From positions 62,001-126,000 of the forward strand of contig CAWFYV010000006.1 of NCBI GenBank assembly GCA_963820185.1: a DNA stretch of 64,000 nt, in the 5' to 3' direction. The position numbers were made by a program, and so were the translations under genes. Positions 16,738 to 25,697 of the stretch are shown in pieces. Source of the DNA: Aquilonibacter sp963820185 (GTDB taxonomy: Bacteria > Vulcanimicrobiota > Vulcanimicrobiia > Vulcanimicrobiales > Vulcanimicrobiaceae). How positions within the stretch are numbered: position 1 is the first letter of the stretch; every line of letters starts with the position of its first letter. The notes under the pieces were generated by a model. The model was not told the origin of the DNA. It ran no database searches and saw only the letters and a list, made by a program, of their open reading frames with translations.

Positions 16738-17496
16738 GTGCGCATCGGCGCGGAGGTGCGGCGTCTGCGCTACACCTCGCACGATGGCAACCTCCAGATA
16801 GAGCTCGACGGACGCGCGAGCCAGGCGGCGCAGCGGGAGGCCGAGCGGATCACACGGCGCGTGTTCCGCCTCGACCAAAACCTTGCCCCGTTCTATGCAA
16901 TGATCGAAAACGACCCGCGCATGTCGTGGGCCGTCGGAGCGGGGCGGCTGATCGCAAGCCCAACCGTCTTTGAAGACGCGATCAAAACGATCTGCACCAC
17001 GAACACGACGTGGGCCGGCACGCGACGTATGATCGGCGCGCTCGTCGAACGCGCCAGCGGCGCGTTTCCCGATGCCGCGCTGCTCGCCAAGACGCCGGAA
17101 CGCTGGTTCGCGGACGTCGCACGGATGGGCTATCGCGGCCCATACGTGCGTGCAATCGCGCGCGACGTACATGGCGGCAAGCTCGATCTCGAGGCGCTGC
17201 TGCCGAACACCGAACGCGAAGAAGAAGCCAGAGAAGAGGCCGTCGAGGAGACGCTACGCGAGCTGCCCGGCGTCGGCCCCTACGCAGCGGCGCACATCAT
17301 GCAACTGCTGGGCTTTCACCATCAACTGGTCCTCGACTCGGCAACGCGGCCCCGATATCTCGAGATTAGCGGTAAGAAGCGCGCGTCGGACAAGACGATC
17401 GTGCGTGACTTCAAGCGGTACGGTCCCTACGCCGGACTGGCATTCTGGCTGTACGTGACCCGCCATTGGGTCGAAGAAATACCGTTTGAACGCTAG
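16738..17496 (+). CDS. HhH-GPD DNA glycosylase (3-methyladenine DNA glycosylase II-like)
   Basis: Probable base-excision repair glycosylase. Conserved pieces are LDQNLAPFYAMI, SPTVFEDAIKTICTTN, YRGPYVRAIARD and the helix-hairpin-helix LPGVGPYAAAHIMQLLG. The Asp in LVLDSATR is in the expected place for the catalytic residue. The true N-terminus almost certainly extends upstream in the same frame: FVRTLFSHGLPFLPPGQIDE at 16654-16713 matches the family. That stretch, back to a stop at 16540, has no ATG, GTG or TTG. GTG 16738 is therefore only the first standard start; an ATT at 16618 or a sequence error are alternatives. Confidence 0.85.
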   Translation: MRIGAEVRRLRYTSHDGNLQIELDGRASQAAQREAERITRRVFRLDQNLAPFYAMIENDPRMSWAVGAGRLIASPTVFEDAIKTICTTNTTWAGTRRMIGALVERASGAFPDAALLAKTPERWFADVARMGYRGPYVRAIARDVHGGKLDLEALLPNTEREEEAREEAVEETLRELPGVGPYAAAHIMQLLGFHHQLVLDSATRPRYLEISGKKRASDKTIVRDFKRYGPYAGLAFWLYVTRHWVEEIPFER

Positions 17497-17498
17497 CG

Positions 17499-17524
17499 GC
17501 GACCGGCCGTTCCCCGGCCGTCGC
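17499..17524 (+). terminator. GC-rich hairpin after the glycosylase gene
   Basis: GCGACCGGCCG (17499-17509) pairs with CGGCCGTCGC (15 bases on, ending 17524) around a short TTCCC loop, with one bulged base. It lies just after the stop. No T-run follows, so termination efficiency is uncertain. Confidence 0.45.
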
Positions 17525-17530
17525 GGGAAG

Positions 17531-17593
17531 TTATCCACGCCCTAGCTAATATCCACAAACAGTGATTTGGTGATGTGAGTGGATTGTGGATGA
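17531..17593. promoter_or_regulatory. Cluster of three near-consensus DnaA-box-like sites
   Basis: TTATCCACG (17531-17539), ATATCCACA (17549-17557) and, on the reverse strand, TCATCCACA (17585-17593) each differ by one base from TTATCCACA. All fall in the short gap before the GGDEF-EAL gene. They may bind DnaA and regulate that gene, or be chance. No oriC-type AT-rich region or dnaA/dnaN neighbour is present. Confidence 0.3.
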
Positions 17594-19958
17594 CCAGCTG
17601 ACAAGGGCCCGAATACTTCAGGAAATGGCGCATTCGAACAATGCTGATGTTCGATATTTCCGACGTCCCTGGTACTGGCTCGTCGTGTTAGTGCTTGTCG
17701 CAATTGGCGCAACGGTGCTCGTCATCGTGAACGCGGAATACCGTTTTTCGCAGGATAAGCGCGCTTTTGAGCAGGGGCGAGATCTACGCGCCCAGCGGAT
17801 CGAGCAGCGGATCGATGAGTACTTTTCGGGTGCTATTGAACTCGCTAACGTTGGGGCGCATTCACTCGCCTCATCCCGCGGAAACCTTGCGCTGACGAGA
17901 TCGCTTACGCTGGCCCTGCTCCGCGCCAGACAAAGCGGATATGTCTACGGGGTTGGGGTGTACTATGCGCCGTACGCCTTCGACGGCCGCAATCGGCTGG
18001 TAGGCGTCTACGATCATGTGGGTCGCGGTGCGGGTTCGAGTTTAGAGCACATGCTGCCGGGCGGCATCGATGAGGTGGTCGGCGTGCTCAACGCGCCGCG
18101 TCGCGAGGAGGATTACACACGCTACCGATGGTTCCAGCGCGCCCCGGGAGCGCGCAACGCGGCCATCTTTGCGGGTCCGTATAGCGAGGCCGGGCGTAGC
18201 TTCATCAGCACGCTGCGCGCACTCGATTCGGACGGGGCGTTCGTCGGAGTGGTTACGGTAGACACGCTCACCGGCGAATTTAGAGTACTGATGGCTTCGG
18301 CCGTTGCGCCGGGTGACGTCGCGTGGATCGAATCGAGTCCGCTACGTCCGCACCACAATTTAGTCGCCACAGCGCCCATTCCGCCGGGAGTGCGAGTCGA
18401 TCGGCGGATTCCGCTGCGTTACACCGGCGCATTTTTGCATCTCTCCACCGATGCAGCCCCGTTGCAAACGGCTGCGCGGGACGAGCTCTCATCAGCGATC
18501 GGGCTGCTCGCCGCGATCTGGCTGGTCGCCGGGCTCATCGCGATCGGAATGATGCAACGGTGGGTCGCGCGAGAGGGGCAACAACGCCTTGAGGCCGAGC
18601 AGGAGCGTCTCGAAGACGAGATCGCGTTCTCGAAGACCGTAGAAGCCGAGCTTCGCAAAGCGGCATACACCGATCCGCTCACCAAGTTGCCCAACCGTTC
18701 GGCATTTTTGGAGTTTGTCGAAGCGATACTGGGTTCGCCCAATCGCGATCGCTATGCGATCTTCTTCATCGATCTGGATCGTTTTAACATCATCAACGAG
18801 ACGCTCGGGCATACGGCCGGCGACGATCTACTACGCGCGGTCGGCAAGCGACTCGAGTCGATCATCGAGAGCACGGATCTCGTCGCACGGTTGGGCGGGG
18901 ACGAATTCGTTCTGGTCGCGGCGGTCGAGTCGCGTTCCTTCGCCGAGGCCGCTTCATTGCTGCTCGCGCACTTGAGCGAGCCGATCTTGGTGCGCGGTCG
19001 TACGATCTACCCCGAGGCTTCAATCGGCGTGGTCGCACTCGAAGGCAGCTACAGCACGCCCGAAGACCTGCTGCGCGACGCGGACATTGCGATGTACGCA
19101 GCCAAGGATCGCGGGCGTGCACGGTTTGCGGTGTTCGACGCTGCGATGCGGCAGCGTGTTGCGCAGGAGTCACAACTCGAAGACGATCTGCGACGCGCAA
19201 TCGAGCGCGGCGAGCTCCTCCCGTACTATCAGCCAATTGTGAGTATGGCTACGCGACGGATCGTCGCCTTCGAAGCGTTGGTGCGGTGGCATCGTCACGA
19301 CGGTACCATCGTCACTGCTTCTGAGTTCATGGATTTTGCCGAGTCGCGGGGGTTCGTCGAAGCGATCGACGGCCTCGTCTTTCGATCTGTGTGCGGGCAC
19401 GCTAAGGCGATCTTCTCGCTTTTCCCTGCGGCAGTGATCTCTATCAACATCTCGCCGTCGGAACTTACAACGCCGGCGCTCGCGCAAACCATGGAACTGC
19501 TGATGGAGCAACACGAACTGCATCCCTCGCGACTGAAGCTCGAGATCACCGAGACCGCGATGATGACGAGCTCCGAGGTGGCCTCACGCGCAATCGAACG
19601 TCTCCGTGAGCTGGGCTTAGAATTCGTTCTGGACGATTTTGGAACCGGCTATTCATCGCTTGCGTACCTCCAGCGTCTTCCTATTGGCGGTATCAAGATC
19701 GACCGGTCGTTCGTGCAGTCGCTGGTCGACGATTCCAAGGCCGTTGAGATCGTGCGCAGTATCGTCGCGCTTGCGCGCTCCTTCGGGCTCTCGACGACGG
19801 CCGAGGGCGTCGAAACGCGTGAGCAGTGCGAGTTGTTGGCAAGCCTCGGCGTCGATCACGCACAGGGCTTCTTCTTCTCGCCGGCGATCGAGATCGAAGC
19901 GCTCGTGCGGCTGCTCGATAGCGCCATTTCCCCGTCGCCCCGCGCGGCCGTAGAATAG
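17586..19958 (+). CDS. Membrane GGDEF-EAL protein with extracytoplasmic sensor domain
   Basis: Cyclic di-GMP turnover enzyme, 790 residues. A first TM helix is near residues 30-50. A periplasmic Cache-like sensor domain follows to about 300 (VGVYYAPYAFDG, then YRWFQRAPG), then a second TM near 303-323 and a short linker helix. The GGDEF domain (about 355-520) has LGGDEF intact, so cyclase activity is possible. The EAL domain (about 535-780) has AFEALVRW, NISPSEL, LEITET, DDFGTGYSS and KIDRSFV, so phosphodiesterase activity is also possible. Starts at GTG 17586; ATG 17625 is an alternative. A PilZ receptor gene is at 38.9 kb. Confidence 0.93.
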   Translation: MDDQLTRARILQEMAHSNNADVRYFRRPWYWLVVLVLVAIGATVLVIVNAEYRFSQDKRAFEQGRDLRAQRIEQRIDEYFSGAIELANVGAHSLASSRGNLALTRSLTLALLRARQSGYVYGVGVYYAPYAFDGRNRLVGVYDHVGRGAGSSLEHMLPGGIDEVVGVLNAPRREEDYTRYRWFQRAPGARNAAIFAGPYSEAGRSFISTLRALDSDGAFVGVVTVDTLTGEFRVLMASAVAPGDVAWIESSPLRPHHNLVATAPIPPGVRVDRRIPLRYTGAFLHLSTDAAPLQTAARDELSSAIGLLAAIWLVAGLIAIGMMQRWVAREGQQRLEAEQERLEDEIAFSKTVEAELRKAAYTDPLTKLPNRSAFLEFVEAILGSPNRDRYAIFFIDLDRFNIINETLGHTAGDDLLRAVGKRLESIIESTDLVARLGGDEFVLVAAVESRSFAEAASLLLAHLSEPILVRGRTIYPEASIGVVALEGSYSTPEDLLRDADIAMYAAKDRGRARFAVFDAAMRQRVAQESQLEDDLRRAIERGELLPYYQPIVSMATRRIVAFEALVRWHRHDGTIVTASEFMDFAESRGFVEAIDGLVFRSVCGHAKAIFSLFPAAVISINISPSELTTPALAQTMELLMEQHELHPSRLKLEITETAMMTSSEVASRAIERLRELGLEFVLDDFGTGYSSLAYLQRLPIGGIKIDRSFVQSLVDDSKAVEIVRSIVALARSFGLSTTAEGVETREQCELLASLGVDHAQGFFFSPAIEIEALVRLLDSAISPSPRAAVE

Positions 19959-19962
19959 AGCC

Positions 19963-20892
19963 GTGAGCTCATACATCCCGGCCGACCCCACAATAGCCGA
20001 ATTCGCCGCCTACCTGCGTTTAGAGCGTGGCCAGTCGCCGCGCACCTCCGAAGAGTACGCACGCGACGTGGAGCTCTTCTGTGGGTTTCTGGAGCCGCAC
20101 CACGACAAGACGGCGCCGTTCTCGAAAATCTCCGCGACCACGACCTCCGACGTGCGCCGGTTCGTCATGGAGCTGATGGGGCCGCGCAAGTACTCGGCGA
20201 GTTCGGTGCGTCGCAAGATAGCCGCCCTACGTTCGTTCTTCTCATTGCAAAAGCGTGAAGGCCGTCGCGTCGACAACCCAGCGCAGGATGTGCCGCCGCC
20301 GAAAGCTCCCAAACGCTTACCGCAGGTCATGACCGAACGCGAGGTCGACAAATTGCTGCGCACGCGCATCGCCGGCAAGTCCGACTTCATGCGCCGACGG
20401 GACATTGCGATGATGGAGCTGCTCTACGCGAGCGGCATCCGCCGGGCGGAACTGGTCGGCTTGAACATCAGCGACGTCGACCTCGAACGGCGCGTGATGC
20501 GCGTGATCGGCAAGGGGAACAAGCAGCGCACGGTTTTTATCAATCAAGCCTCGGCTGAGTCGATCCGCACCTACCTCGCTGTGCGCCCGCGAACTCCTGA
20601 TGAAGCGCTCTTCATCTCAAAACGTAAGACACGCATGTCGCACCGTCAGGCCTGGGTAATATTTCGCCAGTTTGCCGAGCTCTCGGGATTGACCAAGCAC
20701 GTTACGCCGCACGTGATGCGCCATTCGTTTGCAACGCATCTGCTGGAGAATGGTGCCGACTTGATGACGATCAAGGAGTTGCTCGGTCACGAGAGCCTCT
20801 CCACCACACAGATCTATACAAATGTCTCACTCGAGCATATGCGCCGCAGTTACGAGGAGGCGCACCCGCGCGACCGCAGCGAAGAACGCTAG
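19963..20892 (+). CDS. xerC: Tyrosine recombinase XerC/XerD
   Basis: Site-specific recombinase of the Xer type, probably resolving chromosome dimers at dif. The N-terminal SAM-like core-binding domain covers residues 1-105 (EFAAYLRLERG, SASSVRRKIAALRSFF). The catalytic residues are all seen: Arg in ASGIRRAEL, Lys in GKGNKQR, His and Arg in HVMRHSFATH, His in LLGHES and the nucleophile Tyr in TQIYTNV. 309 residues, a normal Xer length. XerC versus XerD cannot be separated by eye. It starts 4 bases after the GGDEF-EAL stop. No integrated element is nearby, which favours a housekeeping Xer. Confidence 0.9.
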   Translation: MSSYIPADPTIAEFAAYLRLERGQSPRTSEEYARDVELFCGFLEPHHDKTAPFSKISATTTSDVRRFVMELMGPRKYSASSVRRKIAALRSFFSLQKREGRRVDNPAQDVPPPKAPKRLPQVMTEREVDKLLRTRIAGKSDFMRRRDIAMMELLYASGIRRAELVGLNISDVDLERRVMRVIGKGNKQRTVFINQASAESIRTYLAVRPRTPDEALFISKRKTRMSHRQAWVIFRQFAELSGLTKHVTPHVMRHSFATHLLENGADLMTIKELLGHESLSTTQIYTNVSLEHMRRSYEEAHPRDRSEER

Positions 20893-20893
20893 C

Positions 20894-21610
20894 GTGAAAC
20901 GCTACTCACTCCTGCTCGCTCTGGCTTTTGTCGCATGCTCCTCATCACCACAACCTTACGCGACGACGACAGGCGTGCTAAAACCCGGCGCGGTTATAAC
21001 CGTGAATATCGAAAGCGGCGTCGTCAATGCATTTAAGCCGATGCAAGGCGATCCTGCCGATCGCTTCACGATCTCGGCCACTGCGCAAGGCGATGCCGCA
21101 CAGCCACCCGCGCCGTCCATCCGCCCGAACGGCAACGGCATCATCGTGAATGCAACCGGGACGCTTGCGTATCTCCTCGTGCGCGTGCCCCAGGGCGTCG
21201 ATCTGGTGGTTCATTCGAAGAACGGCAATGTCAACGCCACCGATATCAGTGGCAACGTCGACGTGACTGCGATCAGCGGCAACGTGAAGATTATGATTAG
21301 CGGGTACGCGCAAGCGACAACGCAGAACGGCAACATCGATCTAACGATGGGAGCGACCTCGTGGCCCGGCACCTTGCGCGATAGCGCAACCAACGGTGAT
21401 GTGACGGTCTACGTGCCGGAGACGGCGGCGTTTCGCGCGCGGCTGCACACCGATAACGGCACGCTCTTCACCGATTTCGGGCTCACGGGATCGTCACACG
21501 GGTCAAACGAGACGATCGATGCGCCGGTTAACGGCGGGACCGGGTTCGGAGTAGATCTTGAGAGCCAGCGCGGAACCGTACGATTGCTGCGGCTTACTCC
21601 CCAGGCATAA
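20894..21610 (+). CDS. Predicted lipoprotein with DUF4097-like beta-helix repeats
   Basis: GTG 20894 lies just after the xerC stop. The product (238 residues) starts with a lipoprotein signal (ALAFVAC). The rest shows repeated short strands of the type GNVNATDISGNVDVTAISGNV, which build the right-handed beta-helix seen in DUF4097 putative adhesins. Function is unknown. Its last 17 bases overlap the convergent FAD oxidase gene. Confidence 0.8.
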   Translation: MKRYSLLLALAFVACSSSPQPYATTTGVLKPGAVITVNIESGVVNAFKPMQGDPADRFTISATAQGDAAQPPAPSIRPNGNGIIVNATGTLAYLLVRVPQGVDLVVHSKNGNVNATDISGNVDVTAISGNVKIMISGYAQATTQNGNIDLTMGATSWPGTLRDSATNGDVTVYVPETAAFRARLHTDNGTLFTDFGLTGSSHGSNETIDAPVNGGTGFGVDLESQRGTVRLLRLTPQA

Positions 21611-22991
21611 CCGGCAACACCGCGCCCGGGTTCATCGTGCCGCGCGGATCGACCGCGTCTTTGATCGCACGCATCAACGCAAGCTCGGCCAGCCCGCGAT
21701 GCGCCGCGAGTTCGTCGCGGCGGTAGCGCCCGATCCCGTGCTCGGCGGTGATGCTACCGTTGAATTCGCGCACGATAGCGTGGACGGTACGGTTCACTTC
21801 GTGCGCCGACGCGCTCGCCCCGAGCAGCACGTTGAAGTGGATGTTGCCGTCGCCCGCGTGTCCGAAGGCCAGCACGCGCGTCCCCGGATACTCGCGTTCG
21901 ACCGCGTCCGTTGCGCGCGCGAGAAAGGCCGGGATGTCGGAGATCGCTACCGAGACGTCGTGCTTCGCGCTGCGTCCGGCGCGCCGTTCGTTCTCGGTGA
22001 TCGTCTCACGCCACGACCACAGCGAGCTGGCTTGCGCGCCGCTTTCAGCGATGACGCCGTCGCCAAGGTGGCCGCGTTCGTTTGCAAGCGCGAGCGCCGC
22101 CTCGAGGCCGTCGCGCAAACCCGGAAGACTCGACGCCGCCTCGACCAGCACGTACCACGCATGTTCGGCCACGGGACGGGTCAGCTGCGGTTCATGTGCA
22201 AGGCGCAGTAACACCGCGCGCTCGCTGAAGAGTTCGCAGCCGACGAGCGCTTCTCCGAGCGCTTCTTGCAAATCGCCGAATGCCGCGATGGCATCGTCCG
22301 CAGTTGCGACACCGAGCAGTGCGGTCGCGCGGTGCGCTGGTCGAGCGAAGAGTCGCAGCACCGCACCGGTGATCACGCCGAGCGTGCCTTCACTGCCGAT
22401 GAAGAGTTGCTTCCAATCGTAGCCGGCGTTATCTTTGCGCAGCGCGCGCATGCCATCGGCGACCGAGCCATCGGCAAGCACGACCTCGAGGCCGAGCACG
22501 AGCGCACGCATCGACCCATAGCGCAACACCGCCGTACCGCCTGCATTGGTTGCGATCAGGCCGCCGATCTGCGCCGAGCCCTCCGCGGCAAGCGAAAGTG
22601 GAAAGAGTCGTTCGGCGCGTTGCGCCGCCACCTGGACATCGGCAAGGACGCAGCCGGCGTCGACGCTCATCGTGAAGCCTGCCGCGTCAATTGCGCGAAT
22701 CCGTCGCATCCGTGCGAGACTGAGCACGATCGCACGTTCGAGCCCGAGCGGCGTCGCGCCGGCTGCGAGACCGGTGTTGCCGCCTTGCGGTACGATTGCG
22801 ACCCCAGCGCCGGCACATACACGAACGCATGCAGCTACCGCAGCCGTGTCGGCGGGGCGCGTGACGCCGAGTGCGTCGCCTTTAAAGACCCCGCGCCAAT
22901 CCGTCACATAGGGTTCGATGTCGCGCTTTTCGGAAAGTAGACCGCCCGGGCCGCAGATCGCGGCGAGCTGCTCGAGCAGGGCTTGGCTCAC
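21594..22991 (-). CDS. FAD-linked 2-hydroxyacid oxidase (D-lactate/2-hydroxyglutarate/GlcD-like)
   Basis: Flavoprotein of the VAO/PCMH fold, 465 residues. FAD-binding signatures are VPQGGNTGLAAGA and the EGSAQIGGLIATNAGG and GSEGTLGVITGAVLRL segments. The C-terminal domain has the metal-binding HAGDGNIHFNV and the conserved AEHGIG. The substrate could be D-lactate, D-2-hydroxyglutarate or glycolate; a glcF-type iron-sulfur gene lies at 8.7-9.9 kb. GTG 22991 overlaps the panE-like stop (GTGA), so it is the last gene of the minus-strand mla operon. Confidence 0.9.
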   Translation of the reverse strand: MSQALLEQLAAICGPGGLLSEKRDIEPYVTDWRGVFKGDALGVTRPADTAAVAACVRVCAGAGVAIVPQGGNTGLAAGATPLGLERAIVLSLARMRRIRAIDAAGFTMSVDAGCVLADVQVAAQRAERLFPLSLAAEGSAQIGGLIATNAGGTAVLRYGSMRALVLGLEVVLADGSVADGMRALRKDNAGYDWKQLFIGSEGTLGVITGAVLRLFARPAHRATALLGVATADDAIAAFGDLQEALGEALVGCELFSERAVLLRLAHEPQLTRPVAEHAWYVLVEAASSLPGLRDGLEAALALANERGHLGDGVIAESGAQASSLWSWRETITENERRAGRSAKHDVSVAISDIPAFLARATDAVEREYPGTRVLAFGHAGDGNIHFNVLLGASASAHEVNRTVHAIVREFNGSITAEHGIGRYRRDELAAHRGLAELALMRAIKDAVDPRGTMNPGAVLPVMPGE

Positions 22992-23917
22992 GCCTGCAGC
23001 GCGCGCTGCGCTTCCTTGGCTTTGACCAGCCGGACCATCGCGTCGTTGTAAGGCGTGGGCACTCCCGTGCGACGCCCGAATGCAACGACCGCGCCGTTGA
23101 TGTGATCGATCTCACTCGGGTGTCCCGATTCCAAATCGAAGGCCATCGAACTCTTCGAATCCGCTCCGATCTCGATGACCTGTGTGACATATTGCCACGG
23201 GCTCACGAACGGGAGGTTGACCTTGAGCGCAGCCGCTACCGCTGCAGCTTCTTCTGACAACGATTCGGCCAAGTGCGCGGCGTTGGCGTTCCTAATGATC
23301 TCGCCGGCTTCACAATCGAGCAGTGCCGAGATCGCGTTGATCGCGGCGTTTGCGACAAGCTTCCCCCACAAGTGTGGACGGATGTCGTAGACGACCGACG
23401 CGCGCAATCCCGAGTGCGTCAACACATCGGCGATCGTACGCGACGTTGCGGGCGCCGCCGAGGCCGAGCCGATCAGCGTGGTACCGTTGATCGAACTGCG
23501 CACGTGTCCCGGGCCAACGGTGAGGGAGGACTCGGTCGTTACGCCGAGCACGACCGGCACGGCGCCGCCGAGTGCGGTCTTGATCGCATCTTCGTTGCCG
23601 ACCCCGTTCTGCAGCGAGATGACCGGTGCGGCCGGATTCAGCTCGCCGGCAAAGGGCCGCAAGGCGCGCAGCGTGTCGACCGCTTTGACGAAGAGAAAAA
23701 GCATCTGCGAGCCAAAGAGGTCGCGAGCGTTCGACGCAACGCGCACGCGCCGCGCCGGCTCCTCATTTATTTGCAGCCCGTCGTTGGCAATCGACGCGCT
23801 GGTCTCGCTGTTGGCGTCGAGCACGGTAACGTCGCACGTTTGGGCCAGGTGATAGCCGAAGAGCGTGCCCATCGAACCCGCGCCGATGATGCCGATCTTC
23901 AATCGTTCGGTGCTCAT
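22988..23917 (-). CDS. panE: 2-dehydropantoate 2-reductase-like protein (PanE/ApbA family)
   Basis: NADPH-dependent ketopantoate reductase for pantothenate synthesis, or a related 2-oxoacid reductase. ATG 23917 starts the Rossmann fold IGIIGAGSMGTLFGYHL. FLFVKAVDT, ISLQNGVGNED and LGVTTESS follow. The catalytic Lys lies in LWGKLVANAAINAISALL, and SSMAFDLESGHPSEIDHING is the conserved C-terminal substrate site. 309 residues, normal for the family. A longer upstream frame is antisense to mlaD. It sits 10 bases after mlaD and overlaps the FAD oxidase. Confidence 0.9.
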   Translation of the reverse strand: MSTERLKIGIIGAGSMGTLFGYHLAQTCDVTVLDANSETSASIANDGLQINEEPARRVRVASNARDLFGSQMLFLFVKAVDTLRALRPFAGELNPAAPVISLQNGVGNEDAIKTALGGAVPVVLGVTTESSLTVGPGHVRSSINGTTLIGSASAAPATSRTIADVLTHSGLRASVVYDIRPHLWGKLVANAAINAISALLDCEAGEIIRNANAAHLAESLSEEAAAVAAALKVNLPFVSPWQYVTQVIEIGADSKSSMAFDLESGHPSEIDHINGAVVAFGRRTGVPTPYNDAMVRLVKAKEAQRALQA

Positions 23918-23927
23918 GCGCTCAAGC

Positions 23928-25511
23928 TTACGGGATCTTGGTTTGGAAGCCGAACGTAAAGCGGCGTTCGGCGTGGTTGAGCGCGCGCTCGCCGACGAAG
24001 AGCTGCCAATTTTTGGCGACGTTGAGATTGCCGTAGAGATCGATATCCGGCCGCTGGATGTTGTAGATCTTCGTGTCGAAGCCGAAGAGGCGTTCGTCGT
24101 AAGAGGCCAAGAACCCGAGCTGCGAATAGAGCACCCCACCACCGATCTTGAAGTTCGGACTCAGTTTCTGAATGAGCGCCACGTTCGCGGTGGTCGGTGT
24201 GTAGCCGATGTTGTTCGCTCCAACCAAGAAGCTCGTCTTATTGTGCGGCAAGAGGACCGCATTGAGATCGCCCTCGGGGCCTCTGCTCTCGCTGTAGAGC
24301 GGATTCGGGCAGCACACCGTCTGCGTCGAGAGCTCGCTGATGCGCAACTGAATCGAGATCAAGCTGCTTGCAATGCCGGCAAGACGGCTCTGCAGATGCA
24401 GCGACTCGGCCGTCGCGTGATGATGTCCCTCGGCCGAACCGTCCGGCGCGGTTTCGCCGGTCCCGGGTGCATTTGGTGCGTTGGTTCCAGCCGGCGCCGG
24501 CGAGAAACTGGCGAGCGGGTATGGCGTTGCGTTCGCGTCGACGCCGTAGACGCTGCTCGTCCCGCCGAATTGGGCGAGGAGTGAGTTCGCACGCTGTAAC
24601 GTCGCATCGAGATTCGCTACGGTGTTCTTTAGCTGCGCTTGCGTTTGCGGATCGCTGGTCACGTTGCGCAGATCGTGGGTGATACCGGCGATGTTCTCCG
24701 TCGTCTGGGCGATGTTCTTGGTCGTCGCCAAGACGTTGCTCTTGAGATTGGGATCGGTTGCAAGCGACTGCAGCGATACCATCGACGCATTGAGCGCGTG
24801 TGAGGTCTGTTGGAAATTCGCGAGGATATCGTTGATCCGCCCCGAGTTCATCTGCACCGTACCGTTGAGCGTGCCGGTCAGCGCGACCAGGTTCGAACTG
24901 GCTTGTGCGAGACTGCTCTGCAGCTGCGCGGTAATCGAGCCGATCGAGCCCTTGAGCGAGATCGTGACGTCATTCGCGTTGGTCAGCGCCGATTGCAGGG
25001 TGTCGAGCAGTTTTGGCTCGCGGCGCGCGAGTTCGCTGACCATCGCGTCGAGCTTGACGATCTCGCCCTGGCCCTGTTCGAGCAGATCGGCGATCGTCGC
25101 GGTGTTGGTGCCCTGAGGTTGATCCGAAATAGGCAGCACTTCGCGCGCGAGCATCGGCAACGGTGGGGATCCCGGCGTGGGGCGCGGCGGCACGATGATC
25201 AGGTTCGGGTCGCCGGTCAACGGCGCTTGAATAAGGAAGCGCGAGGCGAGCGGTATGTCGACGTCGCGATTGACCGCCAGAATCACATCGACGGTGTTGT
25301 CGGGCAGCAGTGTGATCGTGTCGACCGTGCCCACGGTCACGCCGCTGAAGTAGACGAGTGCGCCAGAGTGCAGGCCGGCGGCCGATACAAAATGGATCCC
25401 GACGCGATATCCGGTATGGCGCGTCCCAAAATCGGTGATAACGTAAAAAACGCTGAACAGCAACAGCAGCGCGAGCAGCGCGAACGCTCCGACCTGTGCT
25501 TGTCGACTCAT
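23928..25511 (-). CDS. mlaD: MlaD/MCE-family lipid transport protein with beta-barrel-like C-terminal extension
   Basis: Substrate-binding component of an MCE lipid transporter. One N-terminal TM helix (residues 9-28), then an MCE domain (about 34-115; VGIHFVSAAGLHSGALVYF, GDPNLIIVP). A long helical coiled-coil-like region of about 200 residues follows (repeated NLVALTGTLNGTV-type stretches), then a Pro/Ala/His linker. The last 120 residues are beta-strand-rich with amphipathic strands such as KIGGGVLYSQLGFLASYD and end in RRFTFGFQTKIP, resembling the beta-barrel-like tails of some MCE proteins. At 527 residues it is far longer than E. coli MlaD. It may bridge inner and outer membranes. Confidence 0.88.
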   Translation of the reverse strand: MSRQAQVGAFALLALLLLFSVFYVITDFGTRHTGYRVGIHFVSAAGLHSGALVYFSGVTVGTVDTITLLPDNTVDVILAVNRDVDIPLASRFLIQAPLTGDPNLIIVPPRPTPGSPPLPMLAREVLPISDQPQGTNTATIADLLEQGQGEIVKLDAMVSELARREPKLLDTLQSALTNANDVTISLKGSIGSITAQLQSSLAQASSNLVALTGTLNGTVQMNSGRINDILANFQQTSHALNASMVSLQSLATDPNLKSNVLATTKNIAQTTENIAGITHDLRNVTSDPQTQAQLKNTVANLDATLQRANSLLAQFGGTSSVYGVDANATPYPLASFSPAPAGTNAPNAPGTGETAPDGSAEGHHHATAESLHLQSRLAGIASSLISIQLRISELSTQTVCCPNPLYSESRGPEGDLNAVLLPHNKTSFLVGANNIGYTPTTANVALIQKLSPNFKIGGGVLYSQLGFLASYDERLFGFDTKIYNIQRPDIDLYGNLNVAKNWQLFVGERALNHAERRFTFGFQTKIP

Positions 25512-25656
25512 TGCCAGGTTCTTACTCTGCGACGGCTGAGATAGCCTCGTGCCCGGCGTGGTCCCGATGGACCTTGGCGACGAGGAAACGTTCGTTGGGC
25601 GCGCCCTGGGGAAGTGTCAAGCATGCCAATATGTGTCGCGCGCCGTGGTCCGGGGG

Positions 25657-25697
25657 GCCCCACGAAGTGGGGGGCGCGGAGCCTCGGGCGAAGCGCC
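25657..25697 (-). repeat. Two GC-rich hairpins between mlaF and mlaD
   Basis: GCCCCAC (25657-25663) pairs with GTGGGG (25667-25672), giving a UUCG-type loop on the transcribed minus strand. GGCG (25687-25690) pairs with CGCC (25694-25697). They lie in the only long gap (188 bases) of the mla operon. No T-run follows in the direction of transcription, so a processing, stability or REP-like role is more likely than termination. The rest of the gap holds no gene I can support. Confidence 0.45.

Noticed and set aside
17531..17593. Chromosomal origin oriC
   Set aside because: Only three DnaA-like boxes, no AT-rich unwinding region, no dnaA/dnaN/gyrB neighbours; kept only as a possible regulatory cluster.
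19963..20892. Integrase of a genomic island
   Set aside because: Length and motifs fit a housekeeping XerC/D, and the neighbours are ordinary genes with no att repeats.
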